Shown here: one piece after another, positions 54,201 to 61,740 of the stretch
Layout: the number at the start of each line of letters is the position of its first letter
How positions within the stretch are numbered: position 1 is the first letter of the stretch
Source: an uncultured Roseibium sp.
Lineage (GTDB): Bacteria; Pseudomonadota; Alphaproteobacteria; Rhizobiales; Stappiaceae
Direction: 5' to 3'
Assembly (NCBI RefSeq): GCF_963675985.1
Contig: NZ_OY780958.1
Span: forward strand, 1,240,001 to 1,304,000
Length of the DNA: 64,000 nt
Position numbers and translations under genes: made by a program
The notes under the pieces: generated by a model
Seen by the model: the letters and a program-made list of their open reading frames with translations, nothing else
Told to the model about the DNA's origin: nothing
The model's database searches: none

Positions 54201-54708
54201 CGAAGAACTGACGGCCATCGCTGCCAAGGCCCTGTTCAAGCTGATGGCCTACAAGGACGAATACGAGGTGGCTCGGTTGCACACGGGCATGGGCTTCGAC
54301 GAGGAACTGGCGAAAACCTTCGCCGGCGATTTCAAGGTCCGCTACCACCTTGCCCCGCCGCTGCTGCCGCTCGGCAAGGATGCACGCGGACGGCCGAACA
54401 AACGCGCCTTCGGCCCCTGGATCCGGCCTGCGTTCAAGCTGCTTTCCGGTATGAAGGGATTGCGCGGCACCTGGGCCGATCCCTTTGGCCACACGAGCGA
54501 GCGGCGGCTGAACCGCAGCCTGATCTCCTGGTATGAAGGGGTGCTGGAGAGGGTCGCTAAAGCCGGTGATGAAAACCGTGAAACTGTGGCGGTTCTGCTC
54601 AGGACTCCGCTCGATATGCGGGGTTACGGCCCGGTGTTCGAGGCCGCGGTAGAAAAGGAACGGGCACGGGCGGAAAAACTTCTGGCGGACCTCGGCTACG
54701 GCGGGTGA
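51286..54708 (+). CDS. Indolepyruvate ferredoxin oxidoreductase, alpha-beta fusion
   Basis: Oxidatively decarboxylates aryl- or 2-oxo-acids to acyl-CoA with ferredoxin, in aromatic or branched-chain amino acid catabolism. The 1140-aa protein fuses the IorA and IorB parts: the N-terminal pyruvate-ferredoxin oxidoreductase domain, the thiamine-diphosphate domain around CSGCPHNTSTKLPDGSRAASGIGCH, a cysteine-rich iron-sulfur region (PLVCEGCGDCSLESNC and STCNKDYSCLNGFCP, about 625-680), and the gamma-like domain VAGVGGTGIVTVSALVTMAA (about 725-900). The length of about 1150 is standard for the bacterial fusion. A strong GAGGAGAGGG site precedes the ATG. Probably regulated by the divergent Lrp gene. 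Confidence 0.93.
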   Translation: MLQRHSQIGDYQLSDRFERTDGRVFLTGTQALARIMFDQARRDRDQGLNTGGFVSGYRGSPLGGLDLELWRNRAKLKQDRITFMPAVNEDLGATAVLGAQQAVLDPDCEVEGVFSMWYGKGPGVDRSGDALRHGNAYGSAPKGGVLVVAGDDHGCVSSSMPHQSDVAFMTWFMPTLNPASVEEYLEFGEYGFALSRFSGTWVGFKAISETVESGRSVELRPDRSFVIPEFDFPPGGLHVRRADLPSVEIETRIGHKLRAVEAFVEANPIDRHIYEVPDAQFGIVTTGKGHLDLMEALRLLGVNEAKCRELGIDIYKVGMVWPLARRDALDFVRGKKEVLVVEEKRGIIESQFKEYFYDWPGDKPEKMVGKHDAAATRDLVPWTGELEPLTLVPIVAERLDRFFPGENLPDKARALLAPEKVVLNTEGATRTPYFCSGCPHNTSTKLPDGSRAASGIGCHVMASWMDRSTDGYAQMGGEGVPIAVRGIYNGGRHMFQNLGEGTWYHSGSLAIRQAVAAKANITYKILYNDAVAMTGGQPVDGPVSVAGIAQASRSEGVERIAVVSDDISKFDHAEFPFGTTFHDRADLDPVQRELREVKGVSVLIYEQTCATEKRRRRKRGKMEDPKRFAYINPLVCEGCGDCSLESNCLSVEPRKTRFGRKRKINLSTCNKDYSCLNGFCPSFVTVEGGERAVHEAEGLDPLALSARLPEPEMATLAEPFDLLVAGVGGTGIVTVSALVTMAAHLEGLGSSVLDFTGFAQKFGTVLGYVRLAAAPEDIHQVRIEQGAADAVIGCDIVVSSSPKASTLYRQGTKVALNTAEMPTGDLVLRRDADLKVGTREAAIRAAVGSDNVTAIDANRIAEELLGEQVFANIIMLGFAWQQGLVPVSWQALDRAVELNAVQIDKNRRALAIGRLLAEEPETLQPYLNQPEEEDPGLDDLIAERAAFLTGYQNTAYAERYRKTISAFRTAMPEELTAIAAKALFKLMAYKDEYEVARLHTGMGFDEELAKTFAGDFKVRYHLAPPLLPLGKDARGRPNKRAFGPWIRPAFKLLSGMKGLRGTWADPFGHTSERRLNRSLISWYEGVLERVAKAGDENRETVAVLLRTPLDMRGYGPVFEAAVEKERARAEKLLADLGYGG

Positions 54709-54917
54709 GGCGAGGGCGGGTTAAGGGCGCTGCGAAAAGCGGCGCCTGGAACCTCTTTAGGCGCGGGTGGTCGTTTCTAACTCAGCGTTGCAACTTGCGC
54801 CCTTGCTCGGTTTGCGAAAAAGTTTCTAGGATAAGTAAGGTCCTTTGATATTTGCCAACGGATCTAGCGATCTAGAAGAACCGGTTGGCAATCGCATTCC
54901 TGAGCAAGTCGAGAACC

Positions 54918-55817
54918 ATGAAACCCGCCGGAATTCTTTTCGAAAAAAGCGAGTATGGAACGCGAGCAATTCTCGCTGCGCCGTTTTCACGCCGGATGCG
55001 CGAACAGTTGCAGGTGTTGATGCCGGAGGAACTGGAACTCAATAGCGCCAAGGGGTGGTCGGGAGACGATGTGGATTTCGTCGGCTCCCTGTCCTGGATG
55101 AAGTCGCTGATAATCATCAAGTTTCCGATTGATAATGTCGACGCAATCCATGCCTTGCATGATCTCATCAATTTGGAAGTGATCACATATTGCAGTACGA
55201 AGATAGATTTCTCGGCGTTTCCGTTCCTTGAAAGCTGTGCCCTCGAATGGCGGCCGAAGGCGCGCTCCGTGTTCGATTGCCAAAGCCTTCGGCATCTCTT
55301 TATCAATCGGTACAAAGGCAAGAGCATCGAGCCTTTTACAATGCTGACCAGGCTTGAAACGCTTGGGATATTGAATGCGCCGATCTCGGACTTGCGGGGA
55401 TTCGGGCGGTTGAAACACCTCAGGAAACTCCGTCTGGGAAATCTGCGCACGCTCACGTCCCTCGAGGGGCTGGACGAGCTGGGCGAACTGGAAGAGTTGA
55501 CGCTGCAGGGCTGTCGCAAGGTCGAAGACATTGCGCTGTTGTCCAGGCTGAAGAACCTGAAAATACTGAACATCAGCGAGAACGGAAATATTGCCTCGCT
55601 GAAGCCGATCGAACCCCTCGAGAAGCTGACCACCCTGCTTTTTTACGGGTCGACAAAAATAGTGGACGGCGATCTGCATCCGCTGGTGTCGAAAACGGGG
55701 CTGACAAATTTGGCGTTTCAAAACCGGCGTCACTACTCCCACAAAAGGGAGGATTTCGAGGCCTATTGTCAGAACAACGGAATATCCGCTCAGAGGTCCC
55801 CAAAAATTCTTCCGTAG
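54918..55817 (+). CDS. Leucine-rich-repeat-like protein, unrecognised
   Basis: A 299-aa protein with a repeat region of leucine-rich type, units of about 22 residues from roughly residue 80 to 270: examples LEVITYC, LRKLRLGNLRTLTSLEGLDELGELEELTLQGCRKVEDIALLSRLKNLKILNISENGNIASLKPIEPL. This is the internalin-like arrangement (LxxLxxLxL). No signal peptide or membrane segment is seen, so it is probably cytosolic. The ATG at 54918 is preceded by GAGAACC; a TTG at 54885 is an alternative. Base composition is slightly lower in G+C than its neighbours, suggesting acquisition. Function unknown. Confidence 0.7.
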   Translation: MKPAGILFEKSEYGTRAILAAPFSRRMREQLQVLMPEELELNSAKGWSGDDVDFVGSLSWMKSLIIIKFPIDNVDAIHALHDLINLEVITYCSTKIDFSAFPFLESCALEWRPKARSVFDCQSLRHLFINRYKGKSIEPFTMLTRLETLGILNAPISDLRGFGRLKHLRKLRLGNLRTLTSLEGLDELGELEELTLQGCRKVEDIALLSRLKNLKILNISENGNIASLKPIEPLEKLTTLLFYGSTKIVDGDLHPLVSKTGLTNLAFQNRRHYSHKREDFEAYCQNNGISAQRSPKILP

Positions 55818-55887
55818 CCGGTTACCGATCAATTCACGTATCCCCGCTCATGCATGTCTGCTTTTTGCGACTTGCATTCGCTCACTG

Positions 55888-55903
55888 TTGACGTTTACGT
55901 AAA
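55888..55903. promoter_or_regulatory. Second LiuR-type operator-like sequence (TTGACGT-TT-ACGTAAA)
   Basis: TTGACGTTTACGTAAA differs from the copy at 12458-12473 only at one base (A for C at position 14) and sits 55 bases before the thioesterase ATG. The left half is identical. See the entry at 12458 for the interpretation. Confidence 0.6.
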
Positions 55904-55958
55904 TGGAAATCGCAAAAGCAAAGCGGAATCGGGACCATGTTCCGAGTGGGAGGGATGC

Positions 55959-56384
55959 ATGCAGCCGGTGATGAGTGTCGGGGAGATATCGGATTTTCTG
56001 GACCGGGAATTCCCGCAGATCCATGTGGGCGGGCGGGTCTATGCCATCGACGCGATTTCACCCGGCGAGGCGGTCGTTCGCCTGTCGGCCAACGAAATGC
56101 ATCTGCGCCCTGGCGGCACGGTGTCCGGCCCGTCGATGATGGCGCTTGCGGATCTGGCGGCCTATGTGGTGATCCTGGCTCATATCGGCCCTGTTGCGCT
56201 GGCGGTGACCACCAACCTCAACATCAATTTCCTGCGCAAGCCGGAGCCGGGCGACCTCGTCGCCACCTGCAAATTGCTAAAGCTCGGCAAGCGGCTCGCG
56301 GTCACCGAATGCGGCATTGGCGGGGAGGGCGAGGAAGACTATGTCGCCCACGCGACGGCAACCTATTCGGTGCCGCCGCGCTGA
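55959..56384 (+). CDS. PaaI-type thioesterase
   Basis: A 141-aa hotdog-fold thioesterase. The family core is HLRPGGTVSGPSMMALADLAAYVVILAHIGPVALAVTTNLNINFLRKPEPGDLVATCKLLKLGKRLAVTECGI, with the usual GG...P..FxLxDxxxx region around residues 50-75. It probably hydrolyses acyl- or aryl-CoA esters. The ATG at 55959 is preceded by GTGGGAGGG; another ATG at 55971 is possible. A LiuR-like palindrome lies upstream, suggesting a role in branched-chain or fatty acid metabolism. It ends 22 bases from the convergent membrane protein gene. Confidence 0.85.
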   Translation: MQPVMSVGEISDFLDREFPQIHVGGRVYAIDAISPGEAVVRLSANEMHLRPGGTVSGPSMMALADLAAYVVILAHIGPVALAVTTNLNINFLRKPEPGDLVATCKLLKLGKRLAVTECGIGGEGEEDYVAHATATYSVPPR

Positions 56385-56406
56385 GCCTAGAGATCTGCCA
56401 AAAGCG

Positions 56407-56739
56407 TCAGGCCGGACGGCGCAGATGCAGGGTGCTGCGGATGACCCGCATCAGGACGTAAGCCGCGACCGCGCCTCCGGCGAGAAAGCCAGCTGCGAGG
56501 ACCGCATCGCTCATGGTGCTGAACGGCAGTCCCATCGCGGCCGTGAAGATGCCGATCAGAATGCCGACTACCGCGCCGGTCACGACGACGCAGAGGAGTT
56601 GGGGCACCACGTCGCCACTCATCCAGGCTGGCAGGCGGGCCGACCGGTAGACGTCGCTGAGGATGAGATACAGGAGAACAACTGCCGCAAAGGCAGCACC
56701 TGCCTCCACAAGGGACAGGACGGGAGAAGCGGAAACCAT
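56407..56739 (-). CDS. Small membrane protein, unrecognised
   Basis: A 110-aa protein with three hydrophobic helices (about 8-27, 45-66 and 78-97) and a basic end (HLRRPA). The ATG at 56739 gives MVSASPVLSLVEAGAAFAAVVLLYLILSDVYRSARLP; an upstream ATG at 56889 adds a basic stretch that is unlike a membrane protein start. No family is recognised. It is convergent to the thioesterase gene. Confidence 0.7.
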   Translation of the reverse strand: MVSASPVLSLVEAGAAFAAVVLLYLILSDVYRSARLPAWMSGDVVPQLLCVVVTGAVVGILIGIFTAAMGLPFSTMSDAVLAAGFLAGGAVAAYVLMRVIRSTLHLRRPA

Positions 56740-57048
56740 TGTTTCAGAGGGTCCACAAAGGGCAAATGCCCGATACGCGATATGCCTTCGCGCCAAGCTT
56801 ACCGGCCGGAGCTCTTTGGGCGGATACGGAGTTCGGAAACGTTTGTTTCGGACCCTTAAATCGAGCGCCCGGTTCTTCCGGTCCGGCACGCCTATTTTCC
56901 GCCTTGTGGTGCCATGTCGGCAAGTGGAATCTTTATCGGCGCGCGGGAATTGTCGGGTATTTGTAAAATCCTAAAGTTCGGTACAAGCGTATGCGACGAC
57001 AAAGGGGATGCGAAAATGATTTTTAGATTTTGTCTGGTGGATGGATAT
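56740..57048. other. Intergenic region, AT-richer toward the right
   Basis: 309 bases between the small membrane gene and the unknown gene at 57049. The left half is ordinary GC-rich sequence carrying the membrane gene's promoter. From about 56940 onward the A+T content rises and stays high through the two unknown genes. I see no terminator, repeat or RNA gene. A possible plus-strand open frame at 56914-57126 is not supported. Confidence 0.5.
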
Positions 57049-57666
57049 TTAGTATTTTTCGGTGCGATTACTGATGTCAGTAGGATAGTCAGAAATAAAG
57101 ATTCGGATATCTACGTCGTCCGGTAGGTCTTCTTCTCGGATGGCAAACTTTAATTCAGCTGCTTTCAAGGCTGCTAGTGCTATTCTGCCGGACGCAGTAG
57201 TGTGTTGCGAAATACTTAACGCCATTCCTTCGTCCGGTAGGTCATCAGTTATTACAATTCCTTTTGAAATACCCCATCCAGATTCTTTGAAAATTTTGTA
57301 AATCTGCTCGGTTAATTGGAGGGCGCTATAGGATGTCATGTCGTGCCTAAGTGAGATTTTTCCCGGCAGAGTTTTTGCAATTGTTTTCGCAGTTTTTATT
57401 TGCTCTTCTGATATTGCGTAGTCGTTCTCCTGAGATTTTGGTTGGGTATAATTTTCGCCTAATATTTTAATTTTCTTTTCGTACTCCCCTATTAATTCAT
57501 TTCTTGCTTCAAGTCGGGCATTTAGCGTTTTAAGGCGTTCGCCAAACATAAAACGTCCAGCGGTCCAGCTTATGGTGACAACCAAAATGGTTATAGTTGC
57601 AAAACCCCAAGGAGCCTGCATTGCAAGAGGCCAGATGTCTTGTAGTTGCTCGAGTAGTTTGTCCAT
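57049..57666 (-). CDS. Membrane-anchored protein of unknown function
   Basis: A 205-aa protein with one N-terminal membrane segment (about residues 22-40, WGFATITILVVTISWTAGRFMF), then a charged helical region likely to be a coiled coil (about 45-75, RLKTLNARLEARNELIGEYEKKIKIL), then a soluble C-terminal domain rich in Asp/Glu (about 85-205) with short alternating strands. I do not recognise the fold. The ATG at 57666 is inferred from the plus-strand CAT; a TTG at 57672 adds two residues. The gene is AT-rich compared with its surroundings and overlaps an opposite-strand frame upstream of the next gene. Likely horizontally acquired. Confidence 0.65.
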   Translation of the reverse strand: MDKLLEQLQDIWPLAMQAPWGFATITILVVTISWTAGRFMFGERLKTLNARLEARNELIGEYEKKIKILGENYTQPKSQENDYAISEEQIKTAKTIAKTLPGKISLRHDMTSYSALQLTEQIYKIFKESGWGISKGIVITDDLPDEGMALSISQHTTASGRIALAALKAAELKFAIREEDLPDDVDIRIFISDYPTDISNRTEKY

Positions 57667-57808
57667 TGACAACTCATATCAGGAGTTGAACTTTGATCAA
57701 ACAAACTCACAACCCGTTTTGCATCTCAAAAAATTGTCGATGTTATGTCTGACGCAACAAACTTGGGCGGTATGGTATGCTCCGCGCGAGATCGATGCGG
57801 AGATGGCG

Positions 57809-58102
57809 ATGTCCAAAACAACCGATATGCAAGGTGCGATAACGCATCTTGAGAAATTAATCAGCGATCTGAGCAATCATTGTGCTGCGCAGCAGACGCT
57901 TATCAACCTATTGGCACATGCTATCAAACAAGGTGGAGGAAATGCGTCCGATGCGCTCATTCAGTACCTCCGGGATGCCGTTAGTCGGGATTATGGGCCT
58001 ATTTTTGAGCAGATCCTTGATGGACTTGTTCAAGAACAAGATTCGTCAGAACCTTCGCTCTCACCGCCACGTCTTCGCTTAGTCCAAGATGAAGATGAAT
58101 AA
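57809..58102 (+). CDS. Small soluble protein, unrecognised
   Basis: A 97-aa protein starting MSKTTDMQGAITHLEKLISDLSNHCAAQQTLINLLAHAIKQGG with a C-terminal acidic Pro-rich tail (SSEPSLSPPRLRLVQDEDE). The ATG at 57809 is favoured because GGAG lies seven bases before it; the open frame extends upstream but without family-like sequence. It is mostly helical, no membrane segment. It lies head-to-head with the membrane-anchored gene (142 bases between the starts) and is followed by a hairpin with T-run at 58121-58144. No family recognised. Confidence 0.6.
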   Translation: MSKTTDMQGAITHLEKLISDLSNHCAAQQTLINLLAHAIKQGGGNASDALIQYLRDAVSRDYGPIFEQILDGLVQEQDSSEPSLSPPRLRLVQDEDE

Positions 58103-58120
58103 CAATTCACCTCAAAAAAT

Positions 58121-58144
58121 ACGGTAATATAATACCGTTTTTAT
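58121..58144 (+). terminator. Probable intrinsic terminator of the small soluble protein gene
   Basis: Stem ACGGTA / TACCGT (58121-58126 with 58133-58138) around an AT loop, preceded by an A-run and followed by TTTTTAT. It lies 18 bases after the stop at 58102. Confidence 0.7.
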
Positions 58145-58194
58145 AACGCATTGTTTTTGCTATAGAAATTAATCCGATATCGAAATAAACGTGC

Positions 58195-58223
58195 TTGACC
58201 GATATTTCGTGCAAGCGTATAAG
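58195..58223 (+). promoter_or_regulatory. Candidate rplM promoter
   Basis: TTGACC at 58195-58200, spacer of 17 bases, TATAAG at 58218-58223. This is among the best promoter matches in the window. The rplM ATG is 88 bases downstream, giving a leader of about 80 bases with possible structure (GCGCGCGGGC just before a T-run). Confidence 0.7.
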
Positions 58224-58311
58224 CTGCGCCGACGAATGTGAAAGTCCGTCTGTCGCCTTCACGAGGGGCGCGCGGGCTTTTTTGTTTCAAGACGAAGAAC
58301 GGATCAAACTC

Positions 58312-58779
58312 ATGAAGACCTTCTCTGCCAAGCCGGCTGAGGTCGAGAAAAAGTGGATCTTGATCGACGCGGAAGGCATGGTCCTCGGCCGTCTGGCGGC
58401 CTACATCGCCTACCATCTGCGCGGCAAGCATCTGCCGACCTTCACGCCGCATGTCGATTGCGGTGACAACATCGTTGTCGTCAACGCCGAAAAGGTGGTG
58501 CTCACCGGCCGCAAGTACGACAACAAGAAGTACTACTGGCACACCGGCCATCCGGGCGGCATCAAGGAGCGCACCGCGCGCGCCATCATCGAGGGCAAGT
58601 TCCCCGAGCGCGTCCTGGAAAAGGCCGTGCAGCGCATGATGCCGGGCGGTCCGCTGACCAACAAGCAGCTGAAGAACCTCAAGGTCTATGCTGGTCCGAC
58701 CCATCCGCATGAAGCTCAGTCGCCGGTCTTGGTCGACGTCAAGAGCCTCAACGACAAGAACGACGGCAAGAGGGCTTGA
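58312..58779 (+). CDS. rplM: 50S ribosomal protein L13
   Basis: Ribosomal large-subunit protein of standard length (155 aa). The start at 58312 begins MKTFSAKPAEVEKKWILIDAEGMVLGRLAAYIAYHLRGKH, as expected; the frame is open upstream without L13 sequence. The PGGIKERTARAII and RMMPGGPLTNKQLKNLKVYAGPTHPHEAQ boxes are diagnostic. The stop TGA ends three bases before the rpsI ATG, and both are one operon. Confidence 0.98.
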   Translation: MKTFSAKPAEVEKKWILIDAEGMVLGRLAAYIAYHLRGKHLPTFTPHVDCGDNIVVVNAEKVVLTGRKYDNKKYYWHTGHPGGIKERTARAIIEGKFPERVLEKAVQRMMPGGPLTNKQLKNLKVYAGPTHPHEAQSPVLVDVKSLNDKNDGKRA

Positions 58780-58781
58780 AT

Positions 58782-59258
58782 ATGGCTGAGCTGCAATCCC
58801 TGGAAGAACTGGGTGGCGCTGTCGAAACCGCTGCCCCCGAAGCCCCGGTCCATGTCCAGAAGCTGGACGCACATGGCCGCGCCTATGCCACCGGCAAGCG
58901 TAAGGACGCCATTGCGCGCGTCTGGGTCAAGCCCGGCACCGGCAAGATCATCGTCAACAAGAAGGACATGACCGAGTATTTCGCGCGTCCGGTCCTGCAG
59001 ATGATCCTGCGTCAGCCGATCATGCTCACCGATCGTAACGGCCAGTACGACGTCATCGCCACCGTGACCGGCGGCGGTCTGTCCGGTCAGGCCGGCGCCG
59101 TGCGCCACGGCATTTCCAAGGCTCTGACCTACTACGAGCCGGAACTGCGCGGTATCCTGAAGAAGAACGGCTTCCTGACCCGTGACAGCCGCGTCGTCGA
59201 ACGTAAGAAGTTCGGTAAGCGCAAGGCCCGCCGGTCGTTCCAGTTCTCCAAGCGTTAA
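58782..59258 (+). CDS. rpsI: 30S ribosomal protein S9
   Basis: Small-subunit ribosomal protein. The start at 58782 (MAELQSLEELGG, 158 aa) is used; a TTG at 58776 overlaps the rplM stop. The conserved part begins at about residue 30 (AYATGKRKDAIARVWVKPGTGKIIVNKK) and ends in GFLTRDSRVVERKKFGKRKARRSFQFSKR, the invariant C-terminal tail touching the P-site tRNA. The N-terminal 28-residue acidic extension is typical of alphaproteobacteria. A strong terminator follows. Confidence 0.98.
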   Translation: MAELQSLEELGGAVETAAPEAPVHVQKLDAHGRAYATGKRKDAIARVWVKPGTGKIIVNKKDMTEYFARPVLQMILRQPIMLTDRNGQYDVIATVTGGGLSGQAGAVRHGISKALTYYEPELRGILKKNGFLTRDSRVVERKKFGKRKARRSFQFSKR

Positions 59259-59287
59259 TCGCCGGACCGACTGGTCCCCGAATTCAA

Positions 59288-59320
59288 GAAACCCGCCGGA
59301 GCGATCCGGCGGGTTTTTTT
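59288..59320 (+). terminator. Intrinsic terminator of rplM-rpsI
   Basis: Stem AAACCCGCCGGA / TCCGGCGGGTTT around GCGA, followed by TTTT and more. It lies 30 bases after the rpsI stop. Confidence 0.93.
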
Positions 59321-59436
59321 ATGTTTGGAAGCATTTTTGCGGCGAGGGTCATTGCCCGGTTCGCACGGCTTGTCCGCTCCCCGGAAACGGGCTACGCCTT
59401 GTTTTCCTCAAGTATCCGGACCCGTGGAGCTTATCG

Positions 59437-60399
59437 ATGGATACGAAATACCCCCTACCGATCGACAACGCCTTCTTGGGCCAATCTCTGAAAGGCGGCT
59501 CCCATGAGCCGACCTTTGCGGGCGCGCTCAGTTTCATGCGCCGCCGCTATTCGCGTGATCTGAACGGCGTCGATCTTGCGGTCTGGGGCATTCCCTTCGA
59601 TGCGGCGGTCTCCAATCGGCCGGGTGCGCGGTTCGGCCCGCAGGGAGTGCGCCGGGCATCGGCGATCTTCTGCGGCGATCCGCAGTATCCGTTCCATTTC
59701 GACCCGTTCGAGACCCTGGCAGCCGTCGACTACGGCGACTGTGTCTTCGATTACGGCCTTCATGCGGAAATTCCGGGCCATATCGAAGCCCAGGCAACCG
59801 AGATCCTCGATGCGGACACGCATCTCTTTTCCATCGGCGGCGATCACTTCGTCACCTGGCCGCTGCTCAAGGCCCATGCGGCGAAATTCGGTCCGCTGGC
59901 GCTGATCCAGTTCGATGCCCATCAGGACACCTGGGACGATGATGGCGGACGGATCGACCACGGCAGTTTCGTTGGCCGTGCGGTCCGGGACGGCATCATC
60001 GATCCGGAGCGCTCCATCCAGATCGGCATCCGCACCCATGCGCCGGATGATTTCGGCATCGAGATCATTTACGGCTACGACATCGACACGCTCGGCATCC
60101 AGGGCGTGATCGAGAAGATCGAGGCCCGCACCGGCGTCGGGCCGGCCTACATGACCTTCGATATCGACTGCCTCGATCCGGCCTTCGCGCCGGGCACGGG
60201 CACGCCGGTTTCCGGCGGGCTGTCGTCGCGGGAGGCGCTGGCCATCCTGCGCGGGCTCGGCAGCATCGATTTCGTTGGCGGGGATGTGGTCGAGGTGGCG
60301 CCGGCTTACGACCATGCCGACATCACCTCGATTGCCGGTGCCTCCGTAGCGCTCACCTACATCGGCCTCCTGGCGGAGCGGCGGGCAAAGCAGCCGTAG
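59437..60399 (+). CDS. speB: Agmatinase (ureohydrolase family)
   Basis: Hydrolyses agmatine to putrescine and urea. The start at 59437 gives 320 aa; the frame is open upstream but the extra stretch overlaps rpsI. The dimanganese ligand boxes are SIGGDHFVTWP, FDAHQDTWDD and TFDIDCLDPAFAPGTGTPV. The N-terminal GIPFDAAVSNRPGARFGPQGVR box is characteristic of agmatinases. Arginases or guanidino-acid hydrolases share these metal motifs, so substrate is by best fit. It follows rpsI by 178 bases with a terminator between them. Confidence 0.92.
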   Translation: MDTKYPLPIDNAFLGQSLKGGSHEPTFAGALSFMRRRYSRDLNGVDLAVWGIPFDAAVSNRPGARFGPQGVRRASAIFCGDPQYPFHFDPFETLAAVDYGDCVFDYGLHAEIPGHIEAQATEILDADTHLFSIGGDHFVTWPLLKAHAAKFGPLALIQFDAHQDTWDDDGGRIDHGSFVGRAVRDGIIDPERSIQIGIRTHAPDDFGIEIIYGYDIDTLGIQGVIEKIEARTGVGPAYMTFDIDCLDPAFAPGTGTPVSGGLSSREALAILRGLGSIDFVGGDVVEVAPAYDHADITSIAGASVALTYIGLLAERRAKQP

Positions 60400-60424
60400 T
60401 CGCGCGAATGTCGAGGGGAGGGCC

Positions 60425-61645
60425 TTAGCGCAGCAGCTGCGGATAAAACGCGAGCAGAATACCCAGCCCGATCATCAGAAGACCGCCGACCAGCTTGCAG
60501 AAGCCGGCGTATTTCTCGCCCGCGAACCGGTCCACGGCAAAGGCGGCGGCGAGAAAGATGATCAGGTCGTCCAGCATGAAGAACAGGACGTAGAGCAGGA
60601 TATAAAGATAGTAGGAGACCGTCGAAATATCCGCGACCGAAAGCACATGGGTGAACAGGGCGGGCATGGCGGACGAACAGATGAATTCGATCGAGTTCAC
60701 CGCAAAGGCAAGGCCGACGATGCCGGCGAAACTCACCAGCCCCAGGGGTGAGGTGACCAGATGGCGGATCCGCATCCGGGTCTTCTGACGGCTGTCGAGA
60801 TCTCCGACCGCGCAGACCAGTTGGCCCCCACTTCGAATGAATTCCTCCAGACTGAGTGCGCCGAAGTAAATGGCCGTCAGCCCTATGAGCACCGTCAGCG
60901 CATGGATATAGCCGAGGACCAGAAACACGTTCAGCCAGGCGGTCATGAACAGGAAATACAAGACGCCTGAGGCAAACAGGAAGGTGCCAATCAGGATGTA
61001 GATCCGGGACCTGTCCTTTATCCCGATAATCAACGAAATCAGATAGACCAGCACCCACATGGCGCAGGGGTTGAAACCGTCGATCACGCCAAGCACGATG
61101 GCGAGCGCGGGAAGGGACAGTTTGAACGGGTCGATTTCACCGATGACCGGCAGATCCAGTTTTTCCTTGCCGGGGGGCTGTTCGGCGACGGCCTCGGAGC
61201 TTTTCGTTCCGTAGAGGGCTTGCCGGATCCACGTCTCGATCAGGGCACCGGTCGTTTCCGCCTCGTGGAAGCCGAGCAGATGCTTGTCGCCGATGAACAG
61301 CAGCGGTGTGCCGATCCGATCGGTCGGCAGGCCATGGTCCTGCATGAAGCGGACCATCAACTCCAGCTCTTCATCCAGATTGATGTTGTGTCTCACCAGG
61401 TTGAGATCGGGATAGTCGGGCTTGATCCCGTCCAGGAAGGCCAGTTCCTTACGGCAGTGAGGGCATCCGGGGGCATAGAAGACATGAACGGTGACGCCGG
61501 GTGTCGCGGGATCGGCCGTTTCGGCAGCCTGCTGCTCGGGTCCGCGCACCAGAAGAAAGACGAGAAGGGCGGCGAGACCAAGGAACAGTCCTGTGCGGAA
61601 TCGGTTCTGGAGCATCGTTTTCAGGAAGGCTCTGCTGCCGGTCAT
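60425..61645 (-). CDS. Thioredoxin domain fused to CcdA/DsbD-like transmembrane protein
   Basis: A 406-aa membrane protein. An N-terminal anchor (about 18-34) is followed by a thioredoxin/glutaredoxin-like domain with redox motif CPHC (Cys61, Cys64) and GTPLLFIGDKHLLGF. The C-terminal half has at least six helices with a CcdA/DsbD-like pair: Cys194 in GFNPCAMW and Cys323 in EFICSSAMP. These residues would carry reducing equivalents across the membrane and hand them to the periplasmic domain in one polypeptide. A role in cytochrome c maturation or periplasmic disulfide reduction is likely but not shown. Confidence 0.85.
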   Translation of the reverse strand: MTGSRAFLKTMLQNRFRTGLFLGLAALLVFLLVRGPEQQAAETADPATPGVTVHVFYAPGCPHCRKELAFLDGIKPDYPDLNLVRHNINLDEELELMVRFMQDHGLPTDRIGTPLLFIGDKHLLGFHEAETTGALIETWIRQALYGTKSSEAVAEQPPGKEKLDLPVIGEIDPFKLSLPALAIVLGVIDGFNPCAMWVLVYLISLIIGIKDRSRIYILIGTFLFASGVLYFLFMTAWLNVFLVLGYIHALTVLIGLTAIYFGALSLEEFIRSGGQLVCAVGDLDSRQKTRMRIRHLVTSPLGLVSFAGIVGLAFAVNSIEFICSSAMPALFTHVLSVADISTVSYYLYILLYVLFFMLDDLIIFLAAAFAVDRFAGEKYAGFCKLVGGLLMIGLGILLAFYPQLLR

Positions 61646-61740
61646 GCGTGAGGGTCCGCCCGCCTCTTTCTCATACGTGAGTTATGTCATCGACCGGTAA
61701 AACGGTACAGGGGACGGGGTGCCGCGGCCCTTGCGAGGTG

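Noticed and set aside
56914..57126. Plus-strand 70-codon open frame before the unknown membrane-anchored gene
   Set aside because: No ribosome site, no family, and it overlaps the 3' end of the better supported minus-strand gene.
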